Part shown: positions 10,956-21,479 of the stretch, piece after piece | Numbering within the stretch: the stretch's first letter is position 1 | Layout of the letters: each line of letters begins with the position of its first letter | NCBI RefSeq assembly: GCF_029255285.1 | Contig: NZ_JAPUVI010000030.1 | Coordinates: 1-64,000, forward strand | Direction: 5' to 3' | DNA length: 64,000 nucleotides | From: Accumulibacter sp. | GTDB lineage: Bacteria > Pseudomonadota > Gammaproteobacteria > Burkholderiales > Rhodocyclaceae | Made by a program: the position numbers and the translations under genes | Notes under the pieces: generated by a model | The model's database searches: none | Seen by the model: the letters and a program-made list of their open reading frames with translations, nothing else | What the model was told of the DNA's origin: nothing

Positions 10956-13900
10956 ATGGCCATGGTCAGCGAATCCGCCCAGAACCTGCGCCGCAACCTG
11001 CGCGAAATCACCGAGCAGCAGAATCTTTCGCGCTCGCTTGGCGAGTACCTCGAATCCTACTTCGCTGATGTCGAGTTGAGCGACGCCAGCGACGCCAGCC
11101 CGGAAGAGCTTCTCGGCGCGGCGCTGCAGCATTTCCGCCTTGGCGAAGCGCGACAGCCGGCGCAGTCCGCCGTGGCGCTCTACACTCCGGACTTCGATCG
11201 CCACGGCTGGCATTCGCCGCACACCGTGATCGATGTCGTGACCGACGACATGCCCTTCCTGGTCGATTCGATCACCATGGTCGTCTACCGCCATGGCCTG
11301 GTCATCCATCGTCTCGTGCATCCCTTGCTCGGTGCCGAGCGCAGCCCCGAAGGCAAGCTGCAACGCGCCTTGCCGCGCGGCGCCCCGGGTAGTCGGCCGG
11401 AATCGTGGATCCACATCGAGATCGATCGCGTGGGTGACGCCGGGCTGCTCGACGAACTGCACCGCGAGGTCGTCGCCGCTCTCGCCGACGTCCGCGCGGC
11501 GGTCGAGGACGGGGCGACGATGCAACAGCGGATGCGCGAGGCGCATGCCGAGATGCTGGAGGCCAAAGTCGCCGAGAGCGACGAAGTGGCCGCCTATTTG
11601 CAGTGGATCGGCGCCAACAATCTCGTCTTTCTCGGTTACGCCGACTATCGGGCGGCACCTGGCGACAGTACGCTGGCACGCGTCGCCGACAGTGGCCTGG
11701 GCATTCTCCGCGATCCCGAGCATCCGGGCTTCGGGCGTTGTCTGGCCGGCATTCCTGGCGGCGTCGCCGATCTGGCCGAGGATCCGGTGCCGGTGATCCT
11801 GGTCAAGGCCGATGCCCGAGCAACCGTCCATCGCGCCGCCTATCTCGACTTCATCGGCGTCAAGTGTTACGACACGAGCGGTCGCATCGTCGGTGTGCGA
11901 GCTTTCGTTGGTCTCTACACAGCGCACGTCTACCACGTCGCGGCGACCGAGATCCCCCTATTGCGGCGCAAGATCGCCGCCGTACGCGAAGCGATCGGTT
12001 TCCTGCCACGCAGCCATCGCGACAAGACCTTGATCAACGTCCTCGAAACCTATCCGCGGGACGAATTGATCGAGATCGACCGCGATGATCTGATGCGCAT
12101 CGCGCGTGGCATCGTTTCGGTTTACGAACGCGAGCGGGTACGCGTCTTTCTGCGTAACGACGCCTGGGGGCGATACGTTTCGGCCATTGTGTACATGCCG
12201 CGCGATCGTTTCGACACCACGGTTCGCGAGCGGATCTCGGCGTTGCTCTACGACACCCTCGCTGCCGAGCGCGTGGACTATTTCATCACGCTTGGCGAAG
12301 CCAGGCTGGCTCGCCTGCATTTTATCGCCCGCACACCTGTCGGGAGCCGTTACCGCTACGACGCCGAGGCCATCGAGCGCCAGGTGGCGCGCATCGTCCG
12401 CGGCTGGACCGACGAGTTGAAGCAGAACCTCGTCGGCCACTTCGGCGAGGAACGGGGCAATAGTCTGTTGCGTCGTTACTCCCTGGAGCTTCCGCTGTCG
12501 TACCAGGAGCGGGTGACGCCGGCCTCGGCCGTATCCGACCTCGAACGACTCGAAACCGCCGAACGCAGTGGCTGTGTCGAAGTCAAGCTGAGCGCCACAC
12601 AAACCGACGACGGTTCACATCAGCACCTGAAACTTTTCCATCGCGGCCGCCCGCGGCCTCTCTCGGCGATCCTGCCGATCCTCGAAAACATGGGGCTGAC
12701 GGTGCTTTCCGAGCAACCGTTCAGCCTGCCGAAGAGCGACCTGCATATCGCCGACTTCGCCGTCCTCTTGCCTGATCCGGCGGCGCTCGACGACGACACG
12801 ACACGGCAGGCATTCGTCGGACTGCTCGAACAACTGCTGCGCGATCAGGCGGAGAACGATGGTTTCAACCGCCTGGTCCTGCTGGCTGGCCTCGACGGAC
12901 GGCAGATCGCCATTCTGCGTGCCTATAGCCGCTACCTGCGGCAGGCCGGTCTGCCGTTCAGCCAGGCCTATGTCGAACGTTGCCTGGCGACGCATTTCCC
13001 GATTACTCGCCGCCTGGTCGACCTCTTCGAGGCGCTATTTGCGCCGCACCACGACGACTCTCTCGCCGGCGCGCTGATCGACGAACTGAACATGGCGCTG
13101 CTGCAGGTCGCCAATCCGGACGACGACCGCATTCTTTCCTCGTTGCAAACGGTCATCCAGGCGACGCTGCGCACCAACGTTTACCAGCCGGACGGTAACG
13201 ACCGGCCGAAACGCTACCTGTCGTTCAAGTTTTCGTCGCGCGACATTCCCTTCCTGCCCGCACCGGCGCCGCTCTACGAGATCTTCGTTTACAGCGAGCG
13301 CGTCGAAGGCGTACACCTGCGTGGTGCACGCGTGGCGCGTGGAGGCCTGCGCTGGTCGGACCGTATGGAAGACTTCCGCACCGAAGTACTCGGCCTCGTC
13401 AAGGCTCAGATGGTCAAGAACGCGGTCATCGTTCCGCTCGGCTCGAAAGGCGGCTTCGTCTGCAAGCGGCTGCCCTCGGCCGCCGACCGCGAAGCCTTCC
13501 AGGCCGAGGGAATCGCCTGCTACTCGACTTTCGTTCGCGGCCTGCTCGATCTGACCGACAACCTCGTTGGCGGCGCGATTCGGCCGCCGCGCGACGTGCG
13601 CCGCCGCGATGGCGACGATCCCTATCTGGTGGTCGCGGCCGACAAGGGGACAGCGACCTTTTCGGACATTGCTAACGCGATCGCCATCGACTATGGCTTC
13701 TGGCTCGGTGACGCTTTCGCTTCCGGTGGTTCGGTGGGCTACGACCACAAGAAAATGGGAATCACCGCCAGGGGGGCCTGGGAAGCAGTCAAACGGCATT
13801 TCCGCGAGATGGGTCTGGATACCCAGACGCAGGCGTTCAGCGTCGTCGGGATCGGCGACATGTCGGGCGACGTGTTCGGCAATGGTCTGCTGCTCTCACC

Positions 13901-15629
13901 GCACATCCGCCTGCTTGCGGCGTTCGACCACCGGCACGTCTTTCTCGATCCAGCACCTGACGCGGCGCGCAGCTTCGCCGAGCGTCGGCGCCTGTTCGCG
14001 TTACCGCGCTCCTCTTGGGCCGACTACGATGCGACGCTGATTTCGCCTGGCGGCGGCATCTGGTCACGCGGCGCCAAAGCCATTCCGCTGTCGGAGGAAG
14101 TTCGCGCCTGGCTGGGCAGCGAGGCGAGCCAGATGACGCCGCCCGAGCTCATCAAGGCCATCCTGCAGGCACCGGTCGATCTGCTCTATAACGGCGGCAT
14201 CGGCACTTACGTCAAGGCGAGCAGCCAGACTCACCAGGAGGCCAACGACCGCGCCAACGATATCCTGCGCGTCGATGCTGACCGGCTCGGTGCGCGGGTC
14301 GTCGCCGAAGGCGGCAACCTCGGCCTGACACAAAAGGGCCGTATCGAATTCGCCCTCAACGGTGGTCGCATCTACACCGACGCGATCGACAACTCGGCCG
14401 GCGTGGATTGTTCCGATCACGAGGTGAATATCAAGATTCTGCTCAGCGGCCTGGTCAGTCGCGGCGACATGACCGGCAAACAGCGTGACGCACTGCTTGC
14501 CTCGATGACCGATGACGTGGGTCACCTGGTTCTGGTCGACAACTATCAGCAGACGCAGGCCATTTCACTCGAGGTGGCGGCGGGAGTCGTGCTGATCGAC
14601 GTGCATGCGCGCCTGATACGCAGTCTCGAGGCGCGTGGCGCACTGAATCGGGCGATCGAGTTCCTGCCCGACGACAAAGCACTCGGCGAGCGGGCGCAGC
14701 AAAAGCGCGGTCTGACCGCGCCGGAAATCGCGATTCTGCTAGCCTACGCGAAAATCGCTTTGAAGGAAGCGATTCTCGCTTCCACCCTGCCGGACAGCGA
14801 CGACGTCCGCGAGCTCCTGGTGAACTACTTCCCCGCCGCGCTGCTCGATCATTGTCGCGACCTTCTGTCGACCCATCCCTTGAAACGGGAAATCGTCACC
14901 ACCCAACTCGTCAACCGCCTGGTCAATCGCATGGGGACTACGTTCGTCATGCAAGTCGCCGACGAAACCGGCGCCTCCGCGGCACAAGTCGCCGGCGCCT
15001 GGTATGCCGCGAGTAGTGTCCTGGACAGCGAAACACTGTGGTGCGAGATCGAGGCGCTCGACCTGATCATCGACTCGGCTCGCCAGACGGAGCTGATGGA
15101 AGGACTGCGCGCGATGACGCTCGCGGCGACACGGCGCCTGCTGAGGCAACACCTCGGAGGAGCGGCGATCGGTTGCCTGGTGGCCGACTATCGCCCGGCG
15201 GTCGGCGCCGCCATCGACCGCGTTTGCCACGGCAAGACCGGTGTGCCGGCAGTCACGGCGCTGATCGAGGGGCGCCTGGCGATCGTCGCGGCTTTCGACC
15301 TGGTGGATCTGGCGCGTGCCTGCGACCAGCCGATAGAGGTCGTCGCCAGCGCCCTCAACGGCCTGAAAGCGGCGATCGACCTCGACTGGCTGGCCAACGC
15401 CGTGAACCGCCTGCCAGCCGGCAACCGCTGGCAGGCGCGGGCGCGGGCGCAACTCAGCGGCGATCTGGCGGCGCTCAGGCAGCATCTTGTACGACAGCTT
15501 CTCGCCGGTGGCCTGCCGGCGACCTGTGAAGCACGCGCCGTGCTGGACGAGATCCAAGGCAACGAGCCGCAGGATCTGGCGATGCTCTCGGCGGGAGTGG
15601 CGGAAATTCGGCGACTTTTGGTACTCTGA
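10956..15629 (+). CDS. NAD-specific glutamate dehydrogenase, large (about 180 kDa) type
   Basis: The 1557-residue protein has the full length of the large bacterial NAD-GDH class. This class oxidises glutamate to 2-oxoglutarate plus ammonium and is usually catabolic and allosterically controlled. A long N-terminal regulatory half (residues 1 to about 770, ACT-like segments) precedes the catalytic core. The core contains RGGLRWSDRMEDFRTEVLGL near 797, KAQMVKNAVIVPLGSKGGF, GDMSGDVFGNGLLLSPH and AEGGNLGLTQKGR. The gene follows the transporter ATPase by 21 bp, which gives uptake and oxidation of glutamate in one unit. A hairpin separates it from the convergent chemoreceptor. Confidence 0.95.
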   Translation: MAMVSESAQNLRRNLREITEQQNLSRSLGEYLESYFADVELSDASDASPEELLGAALQHFRLGEARQPAQSAVALYTPDFDRHGWHSPHTVIDVVTDDMPFLVDSITMVVYRHGLVIHRLVHPLLGAERSPEGKLQRALPRGAPGSRPESWIHIEIDRVGDAGLLDELHREVVAALADVRAAVEDGATMQQRMREAHAEMLEAKVAESDEVAAYLQWIGANNLVFLGYADYRAAPGDSTLARVADSGLGILRDPEHPGFGRCLAGIPGGVADLAEDPVPVILVKADARATVHRAAYLDFIGVKCYDTSGRIVGVRAFVGLYTAHVYHVAATEIPLLRRKIAAVREAIGFLPRSHRDKTLINVLETYPRDELIEIDRDDLMRIARGIVSVYERERVRVFLRNDAWGRYVSAIVYMPRDRFDTTVRERISALLYDTLAAERVDYFITLGEARLARLHFIARTPVGSRYRYDAEAIERQVARIVRGWTDELKQNLVGHFGEERGNSLLRRYSLELPLSYQERVTPASAVSDLERLETAERSGCVEVKLSATQTDDGSHQHLKLFHRGRPRPLSAILPILENMGLTVLSEQPFSLPKSDLHIADFAVLLPDPAALDDDTTRQAFVGLLEQLLRDQAENDGFNRLVLLAGLDGRQIAILRAYSRYLRQAGLPFSQAYVERCLATHFPITRRLVDLFEALFAPHHDDSLAGALIDELNMALLQVANPDDDRILSSLQTVIQATLRTNVYQPDGNDRPKRYLSFKFSSRDIPFLPAPAPLYEIFVYSERVEGVHLRGARVARGGLRWSDRMEDFRTEVLGLVKAQMVKNAVIVPLGSKGGFVCKRLPSAADREAFQAEGIACYSTFVRGLLDLTDNLVGGAIRPPRDVRRRDGDDPYLVVAADKGTATFSDIANAIAIDYGFWLGDAFASGGSVGYDHKKMGITARGAWEAVKRHFREMGLDTQTQAFSVVGIGDMSGDVFGNGLLLSPHIRLLAAFDHRHVFLDPAPDAARSFAERRRLFALPRSSWADYDATLISPGGGIWSRGAKAIPLSEEVRAWLGSEASQMTPPELIKAILQAPVDLLYNGGIGTYVKASSQTHQEANDRANDILRVDADRLGARVVAEGGNLGLTQKGRIEFALNGGRIYTDAIDNSAGVDCSDHEVNIKILLSGLVSRGDMTGKQRDALLASMTDDVGHLVLVDNYQQTQAISLEVAAGVVLIDVHARLIRSLEARGALNRAIEFLPDDKALGERAQQKRGLTAPEIAILLAYAKIALKEAILASTLPDSDDVRELLVNYFPAALLDHCRDLLSTHPLKREIVTTQLVNRLVNRMGTTFVMQVADETGASAAQVAGAWYAASSVLDSETLWCEIEALDLIIDSARQTELMEGLRAMTLAATRRLLRQHLGGAAIGCLVADYRPAVGAAIDRVCHGKTGVPAVTALIEGRLAIVAAFDLVDLARACDQPIEVVASALNGLKAAIDLDWLANAVNRLPAGNRWQARARAQLSGDLAALRQHLVRQLLAGGLPATCEARAVLDEIQGNEPQDLAMLSAGVAEIRRLLVL

Positions 15630-15635
15630 GGCGCT

Positions 15636-15663
15636 TGGCGGCGAGCGGCAGGCTACGCCGCCA
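15636..15663. terminator. Hairpin between convergent gdh and chemoreceptor genes
   Basis: TGGCGGCG (15636-15643) pairs perfectly with CGCCGCCA (15656-15663) in the 47-bp gap between two convergent genes. The stem is GC-rich with no U-tract, so bidirectional termination is inferred from position. Confidence 0.5.
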
Positions 15664-15676
15664 GGAAGGATATCGA

Positions 15677-17686
15677 TCAGGCGAGCTGGAAGCGCTTGAC
15701 CGACTGCTCCAACGTGCTGGCCAGCGACTCCAGGTGCTTTGCGATTTCCGCCATCGAGTCGACGGTATTGCTGACTTGCGTGCTGCTCGTGGCGATTGCA
15801 CTGACGTTGTTCGATATCTCTTTGCTGCTACTGCTTTGCTCGCGCAACTGGGCGGTGATGTCGTCGACACTGGAAATCACCCGCGAGGCGGAGCCGTGGA
15901 TGTCATCCATCGAACGTTTGGCTCGTTCCGCCTCGGCCAGCGCATCACGAACCCGTGTCGTACCGGCGGCCATGCTCTTTTCCGCTTCCGTCATGCACGA
16001 GCGAATCTTTTCGACGGTCGAGGATATTTCCAAGGTTGATCGTCGCGTCCGTTCGGCGAGCTTGCGCACTTCATCGGCAACGACCGCAAAGCCGCGGCCC
16101 TGTTCGCCGGCACGGGCGGCCTCGATGGCGGCATTAAGCGCCAGCAGGTTGGTCTGATCGGCGATCTCGCGAATCACATTGGCGATCGTGGCAATTTCCT
16201 CCGATTGCTGGCCAAGTTCGGTTACCGATCGCGACGATGCTTCGACCACCTCGGCGATCGACTTCATTTCGCTGGCCGTGCGACTCACGATCTCGCGGCC
16301 GGCGATCGCCGCCTCGCCCGTTTCTCTCGACGTGCTGTTGACTACATTCGAACTGCCCGAAATGTTCTGGATCGACGTCGACAGTTGCTCGACCGCAGCG
16401 GCGATCGTCTGTGCCGACTGGCTGCTGGCCGACGAGGCAGCCGACACTTGGCTCGATGCGCCAGCCAGGCGGCTGGCTTCCGACAACACTTCGCCGGATG
16501 TGGCATGAACAGCGGCGATCATCTCCCGCAGGTTTTCCTGCATCGTCCGCATGGCGGCCATCACGCTCTGTGTATCGTTGGGTACCAGGCTGATCGACTG
16601 CGTCAGGTCGCCACTGGCAATGGCGCGCGCGAGCGCAGCGGCGGTCGCCGGTTCGCCGCCAAGACGGCGCGTCAGGCGCCGGATCGTGGCGCCGCTCAAC
16701 AGCAAAGCGACGGCGACGGCGGTCAGCGAGCCCAGTAGCGCCAAAATCACGATGCGAAGCGCGGCGTTCTCCTGCTTGGCCAACTCCGCCCGGATCTGCT
16801 CGTCGAGTTTCGACTCGACCGTCTTCATCAAATCGATGCGTGCCGTCGATGCCCGGAACCACAACGCCGGAGCGACGTCGAACTCCTCGCCGGCGATCGA
16901 TTCGAGTGCCTTCCGGCTCATCTGTGCCACCTCCTCGACGATGCCGCCCTTGACGGTCTGGTCGACGGTGTCGCGTGCTTCGGCGGTGGCGAAAGTTCGG
17001 AAGCTTCGCATGTAAAGATCGTGGGCGGCGACGATTCCGACAAAACGACGGAACGACTCGGGATCAAAAGTCTTAGCGGCGAAGGCCGCGTTCAGTGTTG
17101 CACGTTCGCGGCCCGCGAACTCCTTGGCTTGAACGAACATCAGATAGGCCGTCGCCTGGCGCGCGATTTCCGCGTTGTTGGTGGCCTGGGCAACAGCGCC
17201 GATCACGTCGACCCCAGCCGAAATGGCTGCCGTATAGTGGGCAAAGGATTCTGCCGGCTTGACCGTCAGGGCGTCGACCTGGCGGCGGAGATCGGACAGG
17301 GCCGCGGCTTTGTCGATCGCCGCTTCGACTGGGGGGAGCAACGCTTGCGCCAGCCGGGGCGTTTCGCCCAGGCGCGTGGCGACCAACTTCAGACCGTCCA
17401 GTTTCTGATTGGTCAGTTCTCTTTGGCGGCTCAGTTCGGGGTGAAACTGCTCGCCTTTGCTGGCCAGAAAGCCTCCCGAAAGCCCTCGCTCCTTTTGCTG
17501 TTCGTGAACAAGTTGGCCGGTGACGATTGCCGCCTCGATGGCCGCGTTCGAGAGGCGGACTGACCGCAACTCGCCGATTGCTTCCCAGACAGCGAGCGTC
17601 GAGTAAACGACCAAGGCCAGGAGGGGAAGCGAAAGCATGACGAGCAGCCGGTTGCGGGTCGACATTTCTCGGGATGGATTCGCCAT
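15677..17686 (-). CDS. Methyl-accepting chemotaxis protein with NIT sensor domain
   Basis: The 669-residue transmembrane receptor has TM1 ([21 protein letters not shown]) near the N-terminus. A periplasmic helical region with [18 protein letters not shown] is characteristic of the nitrate/nitrite-sensing NIT fold. TM2 ([22 protein letters not shown]) lies near residue 325, followed by a HAMP segment. The signalling hairpin [20 protein letters not shown] lies near residue 500. No C-terminal CheR-docking pentapeptide is seen. The ATG at 17686 is preferred over an upstream start 18 codons earlier because it begins just before TM1. The ligand is not deducible. Confidence 0.9.
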   Translation of the reverse strand: MANPSREMSTRNRLLVMLSLPLLALVVYSTLAVWEAIGELRSVRLSNAAIEAAIVTGQLVHEQQKERGLSGGFLASKGEQFHPELSRQRELTNQKLDGLKLVATRLGETPRLAQALLPPVEAAIDKAAALSDLRRQVDALTVKPAESFAHYTAAISAGVDVIGAVAQATNNAEIARQATAYLMFVQAKEFAGRERATLNAAFAAKTFDPESFRRFVGIVAAHDLYMRSFRTFATAEARDTVDQTVKGGIVEEVAQMSRKALESIAGEEFDVAPALWFRASTARIDLMKTVESKLDEQIRAELAKQENAALRIVILALLGSLTAVAVALLLSGATIRRLTRRLGGEPATAAALARAIASGDLTQSISLVPNDTQSVMAAMRTMQENLREMIAAVHATSGEVLSEASRLAGASSQVSAASSASSQSAQTIAAAVEQLSTSIQNISGSSNVVNSTSRETGEAAIAGREIVSRTASEMKSIAEVVEASSRSVTELGQQSEEIATIANVIREIADQTNLLALNAAIEAARAGEQGRGFAVVADEVRKLAERTRRSTLEISSTVEKIRSCMTEAEKSMAAGTTRVRDALAEAERAKRSMDDIHGSASRVISSVDDITAQLREQSSSSKEISNNVSAIATSSTQVSNTVDSMAEIAKHLESLASTLEQSVKRFQLA

Positions 17687-18166
17687 CGTGAAGGCCTCGC
17701 ACAGGAAGTCTAAACACGCAATTTTAACGTGGACATCCAAGACGCACCATTCTGATGCGTTCTGAACTCGCTCTTCAGATCAAGCCAGAAAGTCTTTGCC
17801 ACAACCCGATCTGACGCGGCGCAACATGTCCTGCGTCAGGTTTACGATGGTTGCCGCCATTCTCGGCGGCAAGAGACGACTTTCTCCTCGACCGGCACCA
17901 TCGCGCGTCTGAGTTGCGCGCGCGTCGAAACGCGCCAGACAAGCGCCTGGTGTCCAGCCGGTGCTAAGTGCGCAGCACGTTGGAAAAACAAGGGTCATCC
18001 ATGTGATGAAAAAGTATTTCTCAAGCCTGGGAATGCCTCTAAAATCCTCAGGCTTGGGTGCCCAAACCAAGAATTCGGTCAGCGCAACGACCCAGGGTCG
18101 AGCAGGCAGTGAGAGAAGCGTCGAAGTTTGGACAAGTTTCAACGGTCTATTAGCTTTGGGGCCAGC
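17687..18166. other. Intergenic stretch without a convincing gene
   Basis: About 480 bp separate the divergent chemoreceptor and kinase genes. CAAGCCTG (18022-18029) pairs perfectly with CAGGCTTG (18049-18056) around 19 nt. A 140-codon open frame on the minus strand (17780-18202) has no RBS or recognisable domain and overlaps the kinase start, so it is not called. An unusual run of sequence near 17980-18050 is AT-richer than its surroundings. Promoters of both neighbours must lie here, but no clean -35/-10 pair was found. Confidence 0.5.
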
Positions 18167-20737
18167 ATGGAAACACTCCATAAGAACTTGGTGAAGCACC
18201 ACAGAATTTCCCGGCAGATCGCCGTTCGGATGGCGGTTGGGGCGCTCTTGGTCACGCTGCTATCGTTGTTGAGCTTCGGCATGCTCGACTACCGGGACCG
18301 GGTGCAAGCCGCGCGAGACGCGTTGAACGAAATCGCTCAAAGCTCTGCACCGGCTATTGCGGGTAGCCTGTGGGGGTTCGACACGGCGCAGGTGGAGGTC
18401 ATCGTCGATGGACTCACCCTCATCCCGAGCATCGCTAATGTGCTCGTGCTGGACGAGAAAGGTGTCGAGGTGACTGGCTCTGGCTACGAGGTAAGCGATC
18501 CAGACAGGCGGCTCGAAAAGCGGGTCGATCTTGTCTATCGGGATCCCGTGATGGAATCTCGGGTCGGCCAACTGCGGGTGGTGGTCGATCTCTGGCCCCT
18601 CAAAGTTGCGGCGGTGTCGCGCCTGCTGCCGCTCCTGATCGCGCTCGTGCTCGTGGTCACGGCGCTTGGTGCGGTCTTTTTCGCGCTGTTCGAGCGGGCG
18701 GTTGCTCGGCACTTGATTGCCATTTCCGACTATTTGTCGGGCATGTCCTTGGACCGGCTCGACAAACCGCTGGCGCTCCCGCCAGGCGCCCGGCTCGACA
18801 ACGAGTTGGGCGTGGTGGTCGCGGCCATCAACGGCATGCGTCAACAGATCCTCAAATCGCACCGGGAACTGGAAGATCATCGGCGACACCTGGAAGAGAC
18901 GGTGGCGCGACGTACGGCCGAACTCCGGCGCCAGCAGGCGTTCGCCCAGGCCGTGTTGGAGAACATTTCCGATGGCGTCGTCGCCTGCGACGAGAGCGGG
19001 CGGCTCTCGTTCTTCAACCGTGCGGCGCGCGAGATGCCGGGCATCGCCCAGGACGACCTGCCGCCGGAGCAGTGGGTGGAGCGTTACAGGATTTTCGAGG
19101 AGGACGGCGCGACGCCCATGGCCTTAGCGGACATACCGCTGTTTCGCGCCCTGCAGGGGGAGAGCGTGCGCAACGCGCAGATGGTCATCGAGCAGGCGGA
19201 CGGACGCCGGCGGAATCTTCTGGTTTCCGGACAATCGATGCTCGACGCCGATGGCGCCAAGATTGGTGCGGTCGTCTCGCTGCACGACGTGACGGAACAG
19301 AAGATGGCCGAGGCCAGGCTGCTGGAAGCCAAGGATGCGGCGGAGGCGGCGAATCGCGCCAAGAGCCTGTTCCTGGCCAACATGTCCCACGAGTTGCGCA
19401 CCCCACTGAATGCCATCCTTGGCTTCTCCGACCTTGTCCGCCGCAGTTCCGGCCTGTCCGAAACCCAGCAAGCGAACCTGTCCATCATCCACAAGAGCGG
19501 CGATCACCTGCTCGGTCTCATCAACGACGTGCTCGACCTGGCGAAGATCGAGGCCGGGCGCACCCAGATCGAGCGCGCGCCCTTCGACTTGGCCGACCTG
19601 ATCGACGGGATCGCCAACATGATGCGCGTCCGCGCCCTGGAGAAGGGAGTGCAGCTACTGGTCGTGCAAGCCCCCGAGTTTCCCCGCCATATCGTCGACG
19701 ATCAAACCAAATTACGCCAGATTCTCATCAACCTGCTGTCCAACGCGGTGAAGGCTACCGAAGAAGGAGGCGTCACCCTGCGTCTGGGCGTCGAGCCGGA
19801 ACCCACCGAGCGCCTGATTCTGGAGGTCGAAGACACCGGCATCGGCATCGCCCCGGAGGAACAGAGCCGCATCTTCGATGCTTTCGTCCAGTCCGGTGCT
19901 TCGGGAAGTTGGCAGGGCACCGGGTTGGGCCTGGCCATCACTCGGCAATTCGTGGCGATGATGGGCGGCCAACTGACGCTCACCAGCGAAGTCGGCAAAG
20001 GCAGCCTCTTCCGGGTCGCCCTGCCGCTGCACCGGGCGCGCGCCGAAGATCTTCCCGAGGTGCTGCCGGAAAAAGGCGAGGTGATCGGGCTGGCAGCAGG
20101 ACAGCCGGAGTACCGGATTCTGGTCGTCGACGACAATCCGGAAAACTCTCTTCTGCTCACTCAGTTGCTGGAGCATGCCGGCTACCTCGTGCGGGGGGCG
20201 GACAACGGCGCCGAGGCCGTGGCGCGCTACCAGGACTGGGCCCCCCATTTCATCTGGATGGACCAGCGCATGCCGGTGATGAACGGGGTGGAAGCGACCC
20301 GGCGGATTCGCAGCTTGCCCGGCGGCGACGTCGTGAAGATCGCGGCCGTCACCGCCTCCTCCTTCAAGCAGGATGACGCCCTGCTGCTTGAAGCCGGGTT
20401 CGACGCCATCGTCCACAAGCCGTTTCGGCCCGAGGAGATCCACGAGTGCATGGAAGATCTGCTCGGCGCCAAGCTTGTCCGCGCGGCGCTGCCGACGATC
20501 GAACGCGCACGCCAACTGCCGGCGCAACAACTCGCCACGCTGCCCGAAGCCCAGCGCCAGGCTCTCGTCGAAGCCATCGTCAGCCTCGACCGTAGCTGCA
20601 TGAAGGCGGTTCTGCTGGAGATTGCGGAGTCGCAACCCACCTCTGCCGACGTACTCGGCCATCTGGTGGATAACTACGAGTATGAAACCATTCTGAACAT
20701 TCTGGAGCGTGTGCCGAGTGCGGCGGACAACCCGTAA
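18167..20737 (+). CDS. Hybrid sensor histidine kinase (TM-PAS-HisKA-HATPase-REC)
   Basis: The protein is about 856 residues. TM1 (ALLVTLLSLLSFGML) and TM2 (LLPLLIALVLVVTALGAVFFALF) flank a roughly 110-residue periplasmic sensor. A HAMP-like linker, coiled coil and PAS domain (about 260-380) follow. The H-box FLANMSHELRTPLNAILGF lies near residue 410. The N-box (LINLLSNAVKAT), G1 (DTGIGIAPEE) and G2 (GTGLGLAI) are intact. The receiver domain near 655-775 has RILVVDDNPEN, the acceptor Asp in IWMDQRMPVMNG, and HKPF. A short C-terminal helical tail remains. An in-frame TTG at 18128 is an alternative start. No partner regulator is adjacent, and a truncated group II intron begins 45 bp downstream. 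Confidence 0.9.
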   Translation: METLHKNLVKHHRISRQIAVRMAVGALLVTLLSLLSFGMLDYRDRVQAARDALNEIAQSSAPAIAGSLWGFDTAQVEVIVDGLTLIPSIANVLVLDEKGVEVTGSGYEVSDPDRRLEKRVDLVYRDPVMESRVGQLRVVVDLWPLKVAAVSRLLPLLIALVLVVTALGAVFFALFERAVARHLIAISDYLSGMSLDRLDKPLALPPGARLDNELGVVVAAINGMRQQILKSHRELEDHRRHLEETVARRTAELRRQQAFAQAVLENISDGVVACDESGRLSFFNRAAREMPGIAQDDLPPEQWVERYRIFEEDGATPMALADIPLFRALQGESVRNAQMVIEQADGRRRNLLVSGQSMLDADGAKIGAVVSLHDVTEQKMAEARLLEAKDAAEAANRAKSLFLANMSHELRTPLNAILGFSDLVRRSSGLSETQQANLSIIHKSGDHLLGLINDVLDLAKIEAGRTQIERAPFDLADLIDGIANMMRVRALEKGVQLLVVQAPEFPRHIVDDQTKLRQILINLLSNAVKATEEGGVTLRLGVEPEPTERLILEVEDTGIGIAPEEQSRIFDAFVQSGASGSWQGTGLGLAITRQFVAMMGGQLTLTSEVGKGSLFRVALPLHRARAEDLPEVLPEKGEVIGLAAGQPEYRILVVDDNPENSLLLTQLLEHAGYLVRGADNGAEAVARYQDWAPHFIWMDQRMPVMNGVEATRRIRSLPGGDVVKIAAVTASSFKQDDALLLEAGFDAIVHKPFRPEEIHECMEDLLGAKLVRAALPTIERARQLPAQQLATLPEAQRQALVEAIVSLDRSCMKAVLLEIAESQPTSADVLGHLVDNYEYETILNILERVPSAADNP

Positions 20738-20781
20738 ACCGACGCTCCCGCGCAATGTGCCGGTAGCTGCGGGCAGTCGTT

Positions 20782-21463
20782 GTGCGGCTTGTGTCGCCGT
20801 GATCTACCCACCGCCAGTCAGGGTAAGCTTGCGGCGTCATGTCGTTTCGGGTGGAAACGGGCCACCCGAGTTCGACCTGCGCCGTGCCAAGGGGCGCTTG
20901 TCCAGTGGGTGCGAAACCCACCCGGCGACTTTCGCTCCAGCCGGTAGCCATCGGACCCGTCATGGAAGTAACGAAGTGGCTGAATCCTTCGGTGTAGAGG
21001 GTTACTGGGTGACTTGGCGAGCGTACAGGCTGTAACGTGAGTGAACGCTGAGCAAGCTTCGAAAAGGGTGACGCACGGGCGACCTGCCAGTCGATGCGGG
21101 GAAGGCTGAGACTGCTTGGGAAGAGAGCGGAACGAGCACCGGGTAGCCGCGCCGGGGTATTGGCGGTGGCCTGTACGAAAGAGGAAGAGCGCGCGCAACA
21201 CGGGAAGTCCTCGATGGTGGAGGTAGGAGTCTCCAACAAGTTGCCGGTGACGGCGAGGCCTGGCCATGGAGGATGGCGGAGGGGCCGGTAGTAGCGTGGA
21301 AGCCGGGTAATGCCGGTGGAGGGAAGGGGCCCTGGTTCAGAATCAACGCAGGAAGTGGCAAGGGCAGGAGATTGGGACACCTATCAACTCCGACAAGCGT
21401 TCAGAAGCTTCAGGCGGTGTTAAAGGCGAAAGCGAAGGCAGAACCCGAGTTTCGGTTCTATGT
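20782..21463 (+). mobile_element. Truncated group II intron (5' ribozyme part)
   Basis: From GTGCGGCTTG, a GUGYG-type 5' intron end, the sequence runs through stretches typical of bacterial group II intron domains I-IV. Examples are GAAGTAACGAAGTGGCTGAA, TACAGGCTGTAACGTGAGTG and GGGAAGGCTGAGACTGCTTG. It then enters the start of an intron-encoded reverse-transcriptase frame. It stops abruptly where ISAs1-family transposase sequence begins, so most of the RT gene and domains V-VI are missing and it cannot splice or move. The exact 5' boundary is inferred from the GUGYG rule. Confidence 0.75.
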
Positions 21464-21479
21464 CTTGGCCAGGCAATAG
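21372..21479 (+). pseudogene. Group II intron reverse transcriptase/maturase, N-terminal fragment
   Basis: The frame LGHLSTPTSVQKLQAVLKAKAKAEPEFRFYVLARQ matches the usual start of LtrA-type intron proteins (an SxxxLQxxLxxKAKAEPxxRFYxL segment). It ends in a TAG within the adjoining transposase sequence. Only about 30 of the usual 400 or more residues remain. The last genuine intron residues are probably FYVL, with the junction near 21460-21466. Confidence 0.7.

Noticed and set aside
10311-11936. 541-codon minus-strand frame across gltL and the glutamate dehydrogenase start
   Set aside because: Crosses two well-supported genes in antisense; no domain recognised.
17780-18202. 140-codon minus-strand frame upstream of the hybrid kinase
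   Set aside because: No RBS or domain, and it overlaps the kinase start. It could be a relic, but nothing supports a product.
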